A DNA stretch of 64,000 nt from Alentia gelatinosa (lineage: Eukaryota > Annelida > Polychaeta > Phyllodocida > Polynoidae), in assembly GCA_950022655.1 (NCBI GenBank), contig OX465582.1, positions 91,355,801 to 91,419,800 of the forward strand, in the 5' to 3' direction. A model generated the notes under the pieces. That model was not told the origin of the DNA. It searched no databases and saw nothing but the letters and a program-made list of their open reading frames with translations. Below are positions 29,791-40,213 of this stretch, in pieces. Each line of letters starts with the position of its first letter. Position 1 is the stretch's first letter. A program made the translations under genes and the position numbers.

Positions 29791-30136
29791 AAGAACTGCA
29801 TCGAGAATCGTATAAATACACAATACTCCACTCGTTTGGATGGGCCGTAATCGTCATCGAGGCAAAGCCGAGTGACGATTACAGCCCAACCAAACGAGTG
29901 GAGTTTTGTTTATTTCATGATTCGAGTGCGGTTCTGGATTTATCTCACCCCTTTCTATGACATTAAACAATCACAATTTCAGAATAATTTGAATATACTT
30001 AGCAAATTCATATGACGTCATCTGAAATTCAATACGCCACGGCCTAGGCGTAGTTCTGTCACTCTACTGGGGTGATCGTTGAGTATTTTGTTCTAATGTT
30101 ATTCCTATGGCTAAACTTATACCAGGAGTGAGATAA
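29791..30136 (+). mobile_element. HT-a hairpin+tail element, reference copy
   Basis: Hairpin arms AAGAACTGCATCGAGAATCG against ATGATTCGAGTGCGGTTCT, inner arms AATACTCCACTCGTTTGG and CCAAACGAGTGGAGTTTTG, core CGAGGCAAAGCCGAGTGACG. The tail runs from TTTATCTCACCCCTTTC (about 29939) to CCAGGAGTGAGATAAA (about 30122-30136) and contains GTTGAGTATTTTG, echoing the arm word AATACTC. It is the clearest full copy of the family. Noncoding. Confidence 0.7.
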
Positions 30137-30560
30137 AGGACTTTCCGTGTGTAGTGAGGATAGACGTCAGTAAGCTTACTGAGAGCATAAAAAGTACCAA
30201 ACTATGGCCGAACTGCTTGCTGTGCAGATTGTTGGAAACACTTATTATTGTAAATACTTTATAGTTGGTAAGGTGGCAGCGTATAGTACATTGCGTGCCA
30301 GCTCGCCAACGAATCACCAGGACCCAGGTGCACTTGTGTGTCGCTACTTGCCCATCATCCATATCTCATAGGTTCCATCTCGTCAACGTATACATGATCT
30401 TTGTGTTAGCTATACGACGTAAATCCCTCAGCAGCCCAAACCAACAATGGTTGGCAGACCGCGATAGGAAATACTTTTAGAAGCTTACGACGGGCCCTCA
30501 CAACTCATCCCATCTGTTACTAATTGTTTTCTATTTGCAATGTATGTAAGTCTAAAGAAG
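30137..30560. other. No gene seen
   Basis: Short frames on both strands (81 and 71 codons) overlap and show no known motif. Confidence 0.25.
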
Positions 30561-30561
30561 A

Positions 30562-30828
30562 AACCAACAGGTTTTGGTCAAAGTCGTTGTTCTCCACGAG
30601 TTTGATGCGGAGTGATATGAACAAGGCGACAGCCGAGTGAATATCACGTAGCATTCAAACGAGTTGGAGAACAACAAAACTAGTTGCTTTCTGTATTCAT
30701 CTCACCCCTGTTCACACTAACAGAATAACCGATGGACGGGATATAGACCATTGAGAATGGACTGCAATACTCGAGATTGAGTTCCCAATGTTAAGTCTAT
30801 GGACATTTATTCCAGGGGTGAGATAATA
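30562..30828 (+). mobile_element. HT-a hairpin+tail element, copy 4
   Basis: Arms GTTGTTCTCCACGAGTTTGA and CAAACGAGTTGGAGAACAAC surround ACAAGGCGACAGCCGAGTGA. The tail runs TTCATCTCACCCCTGTTC to CCAGGGGTGAGATAATA and includes GTTCCCAATGTTAAGTCTAT. Confidence 0.7.
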
Positions 30829-31190
30829 AGACCACTAAAAAAAACTTGTTTCTCATCACCAAGCCATGAAAAATATGATGAGGGCGCTTTCTTAATTTTT
30901 TTTTTTTTATCAAAGATGGCAGACATACAGTAAAACCCCGCATAAGCGGACACCCTCCGATCTGGGCCAAAGTGGCTGCTTACGTGGGGTGTCTGCTTAC
31001 ACGGGGTTTCCAGATTTTTACTGGCTATACATCTTATGCATCCCTGACATCAGGAGCTTTAATTTGATACTAAATACACATACCTTTCATAATTTCTATC
31101 AAGGTTCATCTATTTTTTAAAAAAAATTAAAAAAATCGTTTTTTCTGATGCGCGCGGTGATGAGAAACAAGTTGTTTTTTTGGGTGGCCT
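30829..31190. mobile_element. TIR element with nested pogo-like MITE
   Basis: AAAAACTTGTTTCTCATCAC (30840 onward) and the inverse GGTGATGAGAAACAAGTTG (about 31156-31174) are terminal repeats continuing into CCACT / AGTGG-like outer bases. A pogo-like MITE occupies 30946-31012. Confidence 0.55.
30946..31012. mobile_element. pogo-like MITE, 67 bp, short copy
   Basis: TACAGTAAAACCCCGCATAA at the left and CTTACACGGGGTTTCC at the right, the latter lacking the final CTACTGTA. It is internally deleted relative to the 180-bp copy at 3526-3705. Confidence 0.6.
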
Positions 31191-31259
31191 AATACATTTG
31201 TTTTGAATTAGCTTAGCTCTTTTATTTTCAGGATGTAGACATTATAGGTTGCTCAGTTA

Positions 31260-31425
31260 CATCACAGTATACTTATAGGTTTCTGAATTTATCTCACCTT
31301 TCACATTGACTAATTGGCTAACATTTGTGACATAATCCCCCATTGGATATTTTCCCTGAATATCTCATGGGCGTTGGATACAAGTTCCAAATGTTAATTC
31401 TATAGAGAAAAAGGTTTAGATATAC
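31260..31425 (+). mobile_element. HT-a tail remnant
   Basis: TTCTGAATTTATCTCACC, GACATAATCCCCCATTGGA and GTTGGATACAAGTTCCAAAT are shared with 41185-41330 and 14810-14950. The closing end is absent. Confidence 0.5.
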
Positions 31426-31756
31426 GCGAGCCATCTTTTATCGGCTATTTCATGTTTGTGCTGAAACCTTGAGTCTCCCCATGAATCAAAGCATTTTGAT
31501 TCTGTCGGTCGTTGACCAAGTCAGTCAGTGGTAGCCTTATTGCGTAATGTTCGCCGAATCAAAGTCAAACGGTGACCATTTAAAAATAAACAACTTCTAA
31601 CTAAGGAATAACTACAAGTACCCACTCCTACGGAAAGAAAAATATCACCATTTCAAATGTAGGCTTTTTTTATTCACCGATCTAGCGTCGGGGATCACAT
31701 AAAAATATCGATCAGTGCCTCCCGATTGCAGATCGGTGCAAAATAATCGGCCAATT
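31426..31756. other. No gene seen
   Basis: Unassigned. 31675-31755 has GATCGGTG and CGATCAGTG words in opposite orientation, suggesting a degenerate hairpin. Confidence 0.25.
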
Positions 31757-31990
31757 GGAAGTAAAAGAACTCTCAACTTGGTAAATGTGTAGAGATGAGA
31801 TTTCTACTTAAATTCATCTCGTAGATTCAGTCAAACCCAAATTAAGTCCAATAGTAAATACCAAGCTCGGTGACCAAGTAGTAGGGGTGTTCGCCTCGAG
31901 CATGGGAGGTCGTGGTTCAAACCCCAGTCAGGTAATACCAAAGACTTACACAAAAATGGTACCCACTGCCCATTCGGTTTAACACCCGCC
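31757..31990 (+). mobile_element. SINE tail fragment followed by a tRNA-derived SINE head
   Basis: 31757-31856 is the GAAGTAAAAGAACTCTCAAC tail of the first SINE family. 31864-31990 begins GCTCGGTGACCAAGTAGTAG and has a B-box-like GGTTCAAACCCC at about 31915-31926, then ATACCAAAGACTTACAC and GGTACCCACTGCCCATTC. This second family recurs at 48218-48460 in the same orientation. No intact cloverleaf can be drawn. Confidence 0.6.
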
Positions 31991-32233
31991 ATCATATTAC
32001 TATATACCTGTGCGAATGTCTCTGAAATACTGCTCCAAATAGCCACGTGCTCTATACTTCCATCCACCTGTGGCACCACCACCTCCACCACCACCTCCAC
32101 TCCGAATGTCTCCGAAATACTGCCCGCTGCTAGGGGTGTAATATAAATAATGTTCGCGCCCGCCATGACAGTGGGCCGTAGTGTATGGCAGTGGCTTTAC
32201 GTGGAGCAGAAAAGTTGATGAAACAGGTTTTTA

Positions 32234-32541
32234 ATGCCCCAGTCACACTGGCGTAAAATTTGGCGTTTCTTCTACGTATTTGAATTGGTGGGGACCACAT
32301 ACTAGCTATGGATTTGGAATGTATCTGTTTGCTTTGCTTTAACGTTTTAGAACGCTTCTCAACGTTCATCAACGCTTATTTACACTTCTGTACGTATTGT
32401 GGCGTTTTTCGGCGAATTTCGACTTTCCTTTACGTATCTCCGCTTTTTTCAGCGTATTTTGAAATTTCAAAATGCGTAGAAGAATGTAGATGTGCAAACA
32501 CGGAAAACGTCGCTTTTTACGCCAGTGTGACTGAGGCATAA
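32234..32541. mobile_element. Family F TIR element, 308 bp
   Basis: Termini ATGCCCCAGTCACACTGGCG and CGCCAGTGTGACTGAGGCAT. Subterminal AACGCTTCTCAACGTTCATC and ACGTA-rich words occur in both orientations. The frames at 32130-32541 are shadows. Confidence 0.75.
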
Positions 32542-32546
32542 ACGAG

Positions 32547-33045
32547 TAGGAGGTATATAGTAATAAGAAAACGTAGTGACTGAATCCGTACGGTGTCCAT
32601 TCTTGGTCATTTTATGAAAAAAGAAATGCGGCTTCGGGCCGTATTTTATCATCAAATTTATGACCTTGAACTGCCACCCGTACGTGCTCAGCAACCACAT
32701 TTTCTGATATTATTACATACCTATGGCCGAACGTCTATGAAATACTACCCTGTGCTAGGGGTGCAGTATAGATAATTTTCTGCGCCCGTAGTGAATATTC
32801 AGGCGTACTGTGAAAGTCGGGTCAATGGTAGATATGATAAGTATTTAAAATGGTGTGTTTTTTTATTTAGGTATGTAATAATAAGAAAACATAGTGACTG
32901 AGCCCGTAGGGATGCCATTCTCGGCCTTTTTATGCCATAAAAACGTCTGCGGCGTCGGGACGTATTTATGGCATCAAAAGACCTCGAATGGCCATCTCTT
33001 CGTGCACAGCAACCACATTTTCTGATAGTACAATAGCTATGTGCT
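32547..33045. mobile_element. Two tandem HT-d elements
   Basis: Copy at 32550-32730: AGGTATATAGTAATAAGAAA opening, GTAGTGACTGAATCCGTACG, hairpin GGTCATTTTATGAAAAAAG / TTATCATCAAATTTATGACC, closing TGATATTATTACATACCTA. Copy at 32870-33045: AGGTATGTAATAATAAGAAA, ATTCTCGGCCTTTTTATGCC / GGCATCAAAAGACCTCGAAT. Both end in AGCAACCACATTTTCTGATA. The ends TAGGTATATAATAA / TTATTATATACCTA define the family. Confidence 0.65.
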
Positions 33046-33390
33046 CTTTACTATATACCCATGCCGTATATACTGTAAATACGCCCCGTTTCGGTATATA
33101 ACGTAAAAATACTGTACGGACCAGTAGTCCGTACACCAAAATACGGAGCACCTACCCATACACATCTATCAAAATTTTGGTTGTTAAGAAAAATGAAATT
33201 GATTTTTTTTTTTAATTTCGGGTACATAGTAAATATATAACGTCCAACCATGCTTGTACAAGTCACAGAACTCGATGCTAATTTACCGTTTGTACGGAAC
33301 TCGGCGTAAACGCCTCGGTCCGTACATACCGTAAATTAGCATCTCGTTCTGTGACTTGTACAGCATGGTCAGGACGTTCTATATAATTAC
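33045..33390 (+). mobile_element. HT-e tail+hairpin element, copy 1
   Basis: The tail opens at TTTACTATATACCCATGCCG and closes at TTTCGGGTACATAGTAAATA. Inside it is a small hairpin GTACGGACCAGTAGTCCGTAC. The hairpin module arms ACAAGTCACAGAACTCGATG and ATCTCGTTCTGTGACTTGT surround GTACGGAACTCGGCG / CGCCTCGGTCCGTAC. The arm word GTACGGA is the same as in the tail hairpin. The element is about 90 percent similar by eye to 59936-60278. Confidence 0.75.
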
Positions 33391-33672
33391 TTCCATCCAC
33401 CTGTGGCACCATCACCACCGCCACCACCACCTCCACTCCCACCAGGACGACTCGGAGCGCGCGCCGGCGATACCACTACACCACGCCCACACAGGATCCC
33501 ACCATTCACGGTTCTGCCGCGCCCGGGTCCGCTTCTCAAGTATGCCCAGGAGCCAGCCATGAGACTAGCAGCACGACGGACGTGCCTACTGTGACTGGTC
33601 TCTGAACAACTTCTTACATCGTGCGGCGGCCGCTCGCTTTGTACACCGGGGTGGAGGACTGGCCAACTCCAG
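33386..33672 (+). other. GC-rich exon-like segment ending at a consensus splice donor
   Basis: This stretch is markedly GC- and CpG-rich against AT-rich neighbours, and ends CAACTCCAGGTGAGTTTT (about 33665-33682), a strong donor match. The first 55 bp (CTTCCATCCACCTGTGGCAC plus CACCACC repeats) also occur at about 32055-32105. None of the three forward frames gives a recognised protein. It could be a degraded or retroposed exon. Function unknown. Confidence 0.25.
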
Positions 33673-33689
33673 GTGAGTTTTTGAGTGGG

Positions 33690-34370
33690 ATTCACACGGT
33701 GGGATTCATGTACTTCACAGGGTGTTTGTCTGAAAATGAATCCTACTGAGATTCTGTACCCTGTTGAGTGAGATTCACACGATGGGATTCATGTACCTCA
33801 CAGGGTGTTTGTCTGAGATGAATCCTGCTGAGATTCTGTACCCTGTTAAGTTGGGTTCACACGGTGGGATTCATGTACCCCACAGGGTGTTTGTTAATAC
33901 ATGTCTGAGACAAATCCTGCTGAGATTCTGTACCTTGTTAAGTGTGATTCACACAATGGGATTCATGTACCTCACAGGGTGTTTTTCTCTACACGTCTGA
34001 GACAAATCCTGCTGAGATTATGTACCCTGTTAAGTGGGATTCACACGATGGCATTCATGTACCTCGCAGGCTGTTTGTCTGAGACGAATCCTGCTGAGAT
34101 TCTGTACCCTGTTGAGTGGGATTCACAAGATGGGATTCATGTAGCTCACAGGGTGTTTGTCTGAGACAAATCCTGCTGAGAGTCTGTGCCCTGTTAAGTG
34201 GGATTCACAAGATGGGATTCATATTCCTCACAGGATGTTTGTTCATACATGTCTGAGACAAATCCTGCTGAGATTCTGTACCCTGTTAAGTGGGATTCAC
34301 AAGATGGGGTTCATGTACTTCACAGGGTGTTTTTCTGAGACAAATCCTGCTGAGATTCTGTACTTGAACA
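33690..34370 (+). repeat. Minisatellite, about 82-96 bp units
   Basis: About eight units defined by GTGGGATTCACACGATGGGA, CCTCACAGGGTGTTTGTCTG and CCTGCTGAGATTCTGTACCC. Some units carry an extra 12-bp insert (TACATGTC- or TACACGTC-like before TGAGAC). Mixed unit lengths break reading frames, so the 78-88 codon frames are by-products. Confidence 0.85.
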
Positions 34371-34439
34371 AAATCTGCTCTTTTTCCCTGCAATTGTTGG
34401 TGACATTTACCAACTCCAGGTGACTCTTATCGATGTTTA

Positions 34440-34866
34440 AGCCTTGCATCCACTAACGCCGATTCTGGTCCCGCTAGGTCTTCCATTTTGACTTCCATAC
34501 TGGAATAAAATTTCATCGGGAGGACTGGCAAAATTGTGGCAGTGGACCATGTTTCTACGATTGACTCTATGCTCGCCCAATACCAATACCAATAGGCTAC
34601 AATTGGAAACACAGATCATAGAGCTCCCAATAAAATCTAACATGTTAGATTTTTCGTAGCTCCAAATAAAGCCTATCGTAGCCTATTAAAGCCTATCAGT
34701 AGCTAATCGTAGCCATGGAGCATGATTCACCAAATGGATCATGATAGAGTTCCACGATTCAAGGCCTCTTTCAAATACCTCCCGATAGGCTATGATTTTG
34801 CCATTTCCAATTTTAGCCTATCGGGAACTCTATCGTAGACCATCGGCGTTACTGGGTGCAAGGCCT
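34440..34866. mobile_element. MITE family M, complete
   Basis: Ends TAAGCCTTGCATCCACTAAC / CGCCGATTCTGGTC and GACCATCGGCGTTACTGGG / TGCAAGGCCTT are inverted. The interior has AATCGTAG / CTACGATT words in both orientations. A partial copy lies at 14474-14690. Confidence 0.7.
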
Positions 34867-35046
34867 TGTACACACAAATAGGGATATCATTATTATCCAC
34901 TCATTTGTGAAGTATTAGGAAAGAAGTTGATGAGTGTTTTGTTGCAGCCATTCGCCATCAAGTTTGGAGCGCATGGTAGTAGGGACGAGGTGATATATTC
35001 ATGAAAAAACTGGGGTGCCTTGCGAATGACATAATACTTTCTCATA
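34867..35046. other. No gene seen
   Basis: Short interval between two MITEs, no feature. Confidence 0.25.
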
Positions 35047-35569
35047 TGTAGTAGAACCCGACATAAGTGGACACCATCCGTTCCTGGCCAATGTGGCAGC
35101 TTACGTGGGATGTCCGTTTACGTGAGGTGTCCGCTTATGCGAGGTGCCCGCTTATGTGGGGTTGCTGCTTAGGTGGGGTGTCGGCCGCTTACAAGGGGTA
35201 TCCGCTTACACGGGGATTCCACTTACACAAGGTTTTCTGAAACAGGTCCCCGATGCCTACAGGAGTCTACGCAGGTCGTTGCCAGGTGTCTCACTGTTTA
35301 GACACCTGTCTAACCACCTCACATACTCACCAAATACAAGCTATCATGATAAGGTGTCCCTCTGAAGTGTTCATTTACACGGGGTTCAATGCTTTTCATA
35401 CCTAAATATCTTTCTGCTTACGTGGGGTGTCTACTTACCGGGGGTGGCCACTTACACAGGGTTAAAATAAATATCTAATAGTGCGGAAAAATTCCATTCT
35501 GAGCAAAAGTGTCCGTTAACGTGGGGTGTCCGCTGACAGGGGGTGTCCATTAGGCGGGGGTCTACTGTA
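35047..35569. mobile_element. pogo-like MITE, internally expanded, about 520 bp
   Basis: Termini TAGTAGAACCCG and GGGGGTCTACTGTA. The interior contains many direct copies of GTCCGCTTACGTGGGGT-like words (for example 35110, 35145, 35200, 35415, 35520). The terminal motif has therefore been amplified inside the element, unlike the 67-180 bp copies. Confidence 0.65.
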
Positions 35570-35597
35570 CTTTTACACATAGATTAGACTCCCACCA

Positions 35598-35884
35598 TTA
35601 TCTCACCCCGGTATTTTTCTCCATAGGCTTAACGTTAGGAACTCGTACTCCACTGCCGTGAAAGTATTGTACCCAATACTCAATGGCTAATTTGGCGAGT
35701 TATTCCAGCAATAAATCAGAAACTCAGGATAAAATCAGAAACCCACTCGATGAGAATAACTTGGTCTGCACTCCACCTCGCTTGACCACTACGCAATTCA
35801 CTCAGCTTCGCTTCGTGGATTACTCCGCAGTCAAACTCGGTGGAGTATGGACCAAGTTATTCTCATCTTGTGGGTTTCCTTCTA
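35598..35884 (-). mobile_element. HT-a tail+hairpin element, copy 5
   Basis: The tail opens TTATCTCACCCCGG and contains CCATAGGCTTAACGTTAGGA and CGTACTCCACTGCCG. The hairpin arms GAAACCCACTCGATGAGAAT and ATTCTCATCTTGTGGGTTTC enclose AATTCACTCAGCTTCGCTTC. The arm word GGTGGAGTA recurs as TACTCCAC in the tail. Confidence 0.7.
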
Positions 35885-36046
35885 ACTACTGTATACCTAT
35901 AGGCCAATGTCTCACTTTTACTGACCAGTAGTACAAATTCCGTTCATCACTGAGTGACGAAAGAATATCCATACGTCCCTCTGTACCACGTGACCACTCA
36001 TTCTACTATTTAGTGAGTTGTGGAATGGCATTTTAATGATTTCTAG

Positions 36047-36222
36047 GTATATAATAATAAAGAGACACAGTGAGTGTGACTGAATTCCATCTGTTCTTCG
36101 ATATTCTTTTGTCAAAAATACTCACCTCATTCTTCGAACTCTGTGATTATCTCTGATCAAAATATCTCTGAACAGATTCCATTCATTCACACTAACTATG
36201 TCTCTATATATTATGACCACTT
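36047..36222. mobile_element. HT-d element, 176 bp hairpin
   Basis: AGGTATATAATAATAAAGAG at the left and CTATATATTATGACC at the right. Arms AGTGAGTGTGACTGAATTCC / GATTCCATTCATTCACACT, inner arms CTGTTCTTCGATATTCTTTTG and ATCTCTGAACAG. Noncoding. Confidence 0.6.
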
Positions 36223-36480
36223 AGGGACCGGGCTTAAATGGTCGCATTGACAAATTGGTCGCTTTATCGAGGGGGAAGTGTAAAAGAATAGATAGTCTTA
36301 ACATATTATTACAATTAAACATATCATTGCAAACATGAAACATTGAATGGCGTATGACAATCCATTAAGTAGTGTCAGTCCATCAAATGTTGCACAGAGC
36401 CTTAAGTTATGCCAATGGCTACATTAAAAAGCGCCCTAGTCAGGTGAATGAACGTCTTGCTTCCTTCAATAAAGAATTTT

Positions 36481-37630
36481 TTAGGTATATTTCGCCATTA
36501 TTAGGTATATAATAATGCGAAAACTGTCTCCGTGCGTTAAAATAATTCAAACTCACTTTCTGTTACCACCTATTCTCTCATTGGTTCCCCCTGTTAACCC
36601 AATGAAATCCTAGCCATGGACATATATCTGGTCGCATTAGTGAGGTGGTCGTATTACTGAGTTTTCTAGTTTGCATCTGACTCATAATGTCAGTAATCAT
36701 GGTATAAAGTTCTGGTCTTTCATCCTTATCGTGGCAAAGTAACACAAGTTTCTATGAGAAGAAAGTAATTATCTAAATTACCCCTAATTATTGAGGAACA
36801 AATTGACTGGATTGGAGCAGTCACCATTTTGGTTAGATACCTCCTCCATGATGTTTAGAGTATGGCTGCCATGCTTTGAATGGCATATGATACCCTATTA
36901 ACGCTCAGCTCTAGTTCCCAGAATGTCCACATAATGGCAGGGCGCTCTAACAATGACACTTTGAGTTGTTCAGTGTCATGAGCGGCCTCCTGACATGTGC
37001 GACAGACCGGAACGGGTGCTCAACCAGAACAATTTGGTCGTCCCCTATTGGCTGTTGGTATAACAGCCAATGAGAGCGCAGAGATCAAAGATGCCAAGCC
37101 TGCCATGTCAACCCCCTGCTTGGGGTATAACAGAAGGACCCTCTCTTGTCAATAAACAGGTAGTTAGTCTCAGGTTCTGACTCATAATAGTACCTAGCAC
37201 ATATGTGTTTGAGTTCTGACCCTCTTCTCTTAAGGTCTACACCTAACTAGTCTGGGCCTCTAGACTTCACATTTTATTTCTGAAAGCCTATCCACCATGT
37301 GGAATCCATTTAACAAACTGGGGGTGGTAGTGGAGGGTTTCCTTTGTTTAGCTTCAGAGTGTAGGTCTACACCTGACTAGTCTGGGCCTCTAGACTTTAT
37401 AACGGGATGGTTATATTAGCAAGGTGGTCATTAGGTCTACTCGGTGTACTATATGGAAACTGGCTTACTGTTTTCATGCATCAAAGATACGTGATAGAAT
37501 TATTGATCAGATACATCCCTGTGCCGAAAGCAGAGGGATGTATCTGATCAATGATTTTACCAATTATTTTAACGCACGGAGACAGTTTTCGCATTATTAT
37601 ATACCTAAAAATGGCGAAATATACCTAAAA
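36481..37630. mobile_element. HT-d foldback element, 1.15 kb
   Basis: Arms of about 65 bp: TTCGCCATTATTAGGTATAT, AATAATGCGAAAACTGTCTC and CGTGCGTTAAAATAATT (36491-36547) are nearly perfectly inverted at 37562-37617. The interior (36548-37561) is about 1 kb without a coding frame of note. It includes a perfect 19-bp hairpin at 37497-37545 and duplicated blocks GGTCTACACCTAACTAGTCT / GGTCTACACCTGACTAGTCT (37230 and 37361). Confidence 0.7.
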
Positions 37631-38164
37631 TGGCGAAATATGCAGTATACGTAGGTCATATGGCCATAGGTACATAATAATGATAATGATGGTGATAATA
37701 ACACTAGTAATAATAATAAAACTAATTATAATGATAATGGACCTTATGGACGTCTAAAACTGTCTTAGCGAATGAATGAATGAATTATTGAATGATAAAC
37801 CTTGTACAAGGTACAGAAAACGGTCTTCATGTACGACCCTAGATTATTAAACGGGCCCCAGCTTTAGTGGTCATAAATTTGTCGAATTTCTTTTGTTTCT
37901 CCTTGAAAAGTGCAAATGCCAGCTACCGGAACAGGAATATATCCTATTAAAGGCAACTCCCTTCTGCCGGCATTTTAGTATCGTCAGGTATCCATTTTAA
38001 ATATCACCTCAACCTTAGAAATATTCTTTGCCCTTTAATTAGGCAATGTCGCGTGTCATGACATTTTCTTCATTCCCAAATTATCGCTCCTCATATGGAA
38101 GAATCCTCATCTGTCTGTTATGGATGGATGGAAAATGCCAGGATTGTAAAAGTATATGTACATA
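37631..38164. other. No gene seen
   Basis: AT-rich with TAATAATGATAAT tracts near 37676-37740. The block CCTAGATTATTAAACGGGC (about 37838) recurs near 39984, so it is repeat-derived. No frames. Confidence 0.3.
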
Positions 38165-38475
38165 CCAATGCTTATTACCCACCGAATACGGAGTCTCCAT
38201 ACTAGGCCTATGAAGCTTACAGATAGCTACTGAGTAGAGTACGGACCTCCGGAATCTCCTAGGAGAATACGGCTTTTTTTGGCCACCTGACGGGCATTAT
38301 AGGAACTAATTTATATAAACAATGCACGGCGCTTGCATCAAATTTACAAGATTTTTTTCCTAATAATTACTCGAAAGGTGAGTAATAAATACAACATTAT
38401 CATGATTTCGATCTGAGTGGCGGTATTCTCTAACGCGGAGAATACGGCCACTCAGATCGAAATCGTGGTAGTATT
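38165..38475. mobile_element. HT-f type element, GAGAATACGG word
   Basis: The tail carries CACCGAATACGGAGTCTCC and GGAATCTCCTAGGAGAATAC. The hairpin CGATTTCGATCTGAGTGGCG / GGCCACTCAGATCGAAATCG (about 38405-38465) has inner arms GGTATTCTC and GGAGAATACGG. The word GAGAATACGG occurs in both modules. Confidence 0.6.
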
Positions 38476-38559
38476 GTGTATATATACCAATAAGTATGAC
38501 CCTCATAACTGCCTGCCTGCATTCAATGTTTCCCAGTCAAGACCAAGCCTACCCGAGTT

Positions 38560-38835
38560 TGTATGCACATACCCGGTGCATACGGATATGTTGTATGCTC
38601 CGGGTGGCGCATACAGAAAAATAGTGCGTCCGGAAAAATAGTGCATAACCAAAACGAACTGATATCGAAATGCCACTTGTCCAGAAAGGTTGGATGATTA
38701 ATACAATATAGACTGGTTTCAGATAAAAGCGGTTGTATGCTCCTCAGAGTTGACCCTACGCTCGGATTTTACTACGCGTCAACTCCTCGGAACATACGGC
38801 AGCTTGTATCTAAAACCAGTCAATATTGTGTATAT
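38560..38835. mobile_element. HT-f element, GTATGCTCC word
   Basis: Tail: GGTGCATACGGATATGTTGT and GTATGCTCCGGGTGGCGC. Hairpin: outer arms ATAGACTGGTTTCAGATAAA / GTATCTAAAACCAGTCAATA, inner arms GGTTGTATGCTCCTCAGAGT and CTCCTCGGAACATACGGC. The inner arm word GTATGCTCC is also in the tail. Confidence 0.65.
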
Positions 38836-39074
38836 ATTGCTACAAGAACACGGCACAGGTGCTTCACCAGACCGATGCATCGCAGCAAATATGCACTCGA
38901 TAATTCAAAACCTTGCAAGATTTAGCAAGACAGCCAAATCGTGACTAATCTCGCTATATATTGTGTGTTGGTGGAACCAGCAATTTAATCTTTAGTTTAC
39001 TTCGGTCATTTTATCATAACCACAGCATTTTCGATATGCCATTTTGACATTTTCGCAGAGAGTAAATCAAGAGA

Positions 39075-39345
39075 CGTCACGAGTTTGAGTCTGAGTTTAT
39101 TTATGCCACACATTTTGTTGGCTACATAATTTCACGAGTCGAAGATGAGTGACATTACGGAGCCAACAAAATGAGTGGCATAAATAAGCTCAAACTCAAA
39201 CGAGTGGCGTCTAGATTTTATCCTACCCCGTTTCCATATTTTTTCAGTATCAGAAAGTAGTGGCATAAACAACACTTTATGTCACACCCGTGAAATAAAT
39301 CAATCCCATGTTAAGCCTATGGCGTTTTTTATTAGGGGTAGGATG
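39075..39345. mobile_element. HT-b element, copy 5 (complete)
   Basis: Arms GTTTGAGTCTGAGTTTATTT / AAATAAGCTCAAACTCAAAC, inner GCCACACATTTTGTTGGCT / AGCCAACAAAATGAGTGGC, core TTTCACGAGTCGAAGATGAG. The tail runs TTTTATCCTACCCCG to TTAGGGGTAGGATGAA. Tail words GTGGCATAAAC and TTATGTCAC match the arm words TTTATGCCAC / GTGGCATAAA. Confidence 0.75.
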
Positions 39346-39710
39346 AAGGCAGTGAAGAAACTCCGCCCAAACCGAATAGATCCCTAAAATGCTGACACAG
39401 TCTGTATTTCCATTACAAGTGCATTTGTCACCATTAGGACTATTAGATAAAACATCTATAATGCATAGGACTTAAAATATTAACAAAGCCTTTTCACACT
39501 CCCTGTGCTTAACGGTGTGATTGAATATTATAGAGAACATGTCTAAATTAGACATCTTTTAGATCTTGAATGTAAATCCAGATAGTGTAGCATTTGAGGT
39601 AGGTTGTGGCCTCATTGTCTATACTAAGAAAAAATACGTTGTTACTACCAGGACATATTAACGGTACAAATGGCCGAGAAAAGCATGAGTACGGACTCAG
39701 TCACTACGTT

Positions 39711-39845
39711 TTATTGTTATCATTATTATTATTGTTATCATTATTATCATTATTATCATCGTTATAATTATTATTATTATTATAATTATTATTATTATTA
39801 TTATTATTGTAATAATAATAATGATAATTATTATTATTATTATCA
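39711..39845 (+). repeat. (TTA/ATC)n trinucleotide microsatellite
   Basis: TATTATTATTATTG and TTATCATTATTATC runs for about 130 bp. The left flank TACGGACTCAGTCACTACGT is an HT-d opening in reverse, so the microsatellite has grown inside or beside an HT-d copy. Confidence 0.85.
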
Positions 39846-40140
39846 TGCTAAATAACACTGAGAAAACACCATATTATAGACAGTATTAGCCGTCCATAAG
39901 GTCATCCATAAGTGTTTGATAAAGTTGACCCACATCGTCCCTTGATCGCTATGGCATACAATAAAAGGGTGTACATTTAAGATCCTAGATTATTAAACGG
40001 GCATAATATATACCACTCCAACAGTTTACAAGGCAAAAGGAATGAGAACCCAAAGAACGACATCTATCTTGTTCATACATATTCAGCAAATCCATTTCTA
40101 AAACAATGTCAGATCTTCCAATGCGTTCTATTAGTTTTAT

Positions 40141-40212
<72 letters not shown>
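40141..40212 (+). repeat. (GA)n microsatellite
   Basis: GAGAGAGAGAGAGAGAAAGA followed by further GA dinucleotides to 40211. Confidence 0.95.
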
Positions 40213-40213
<1 letters not shown>

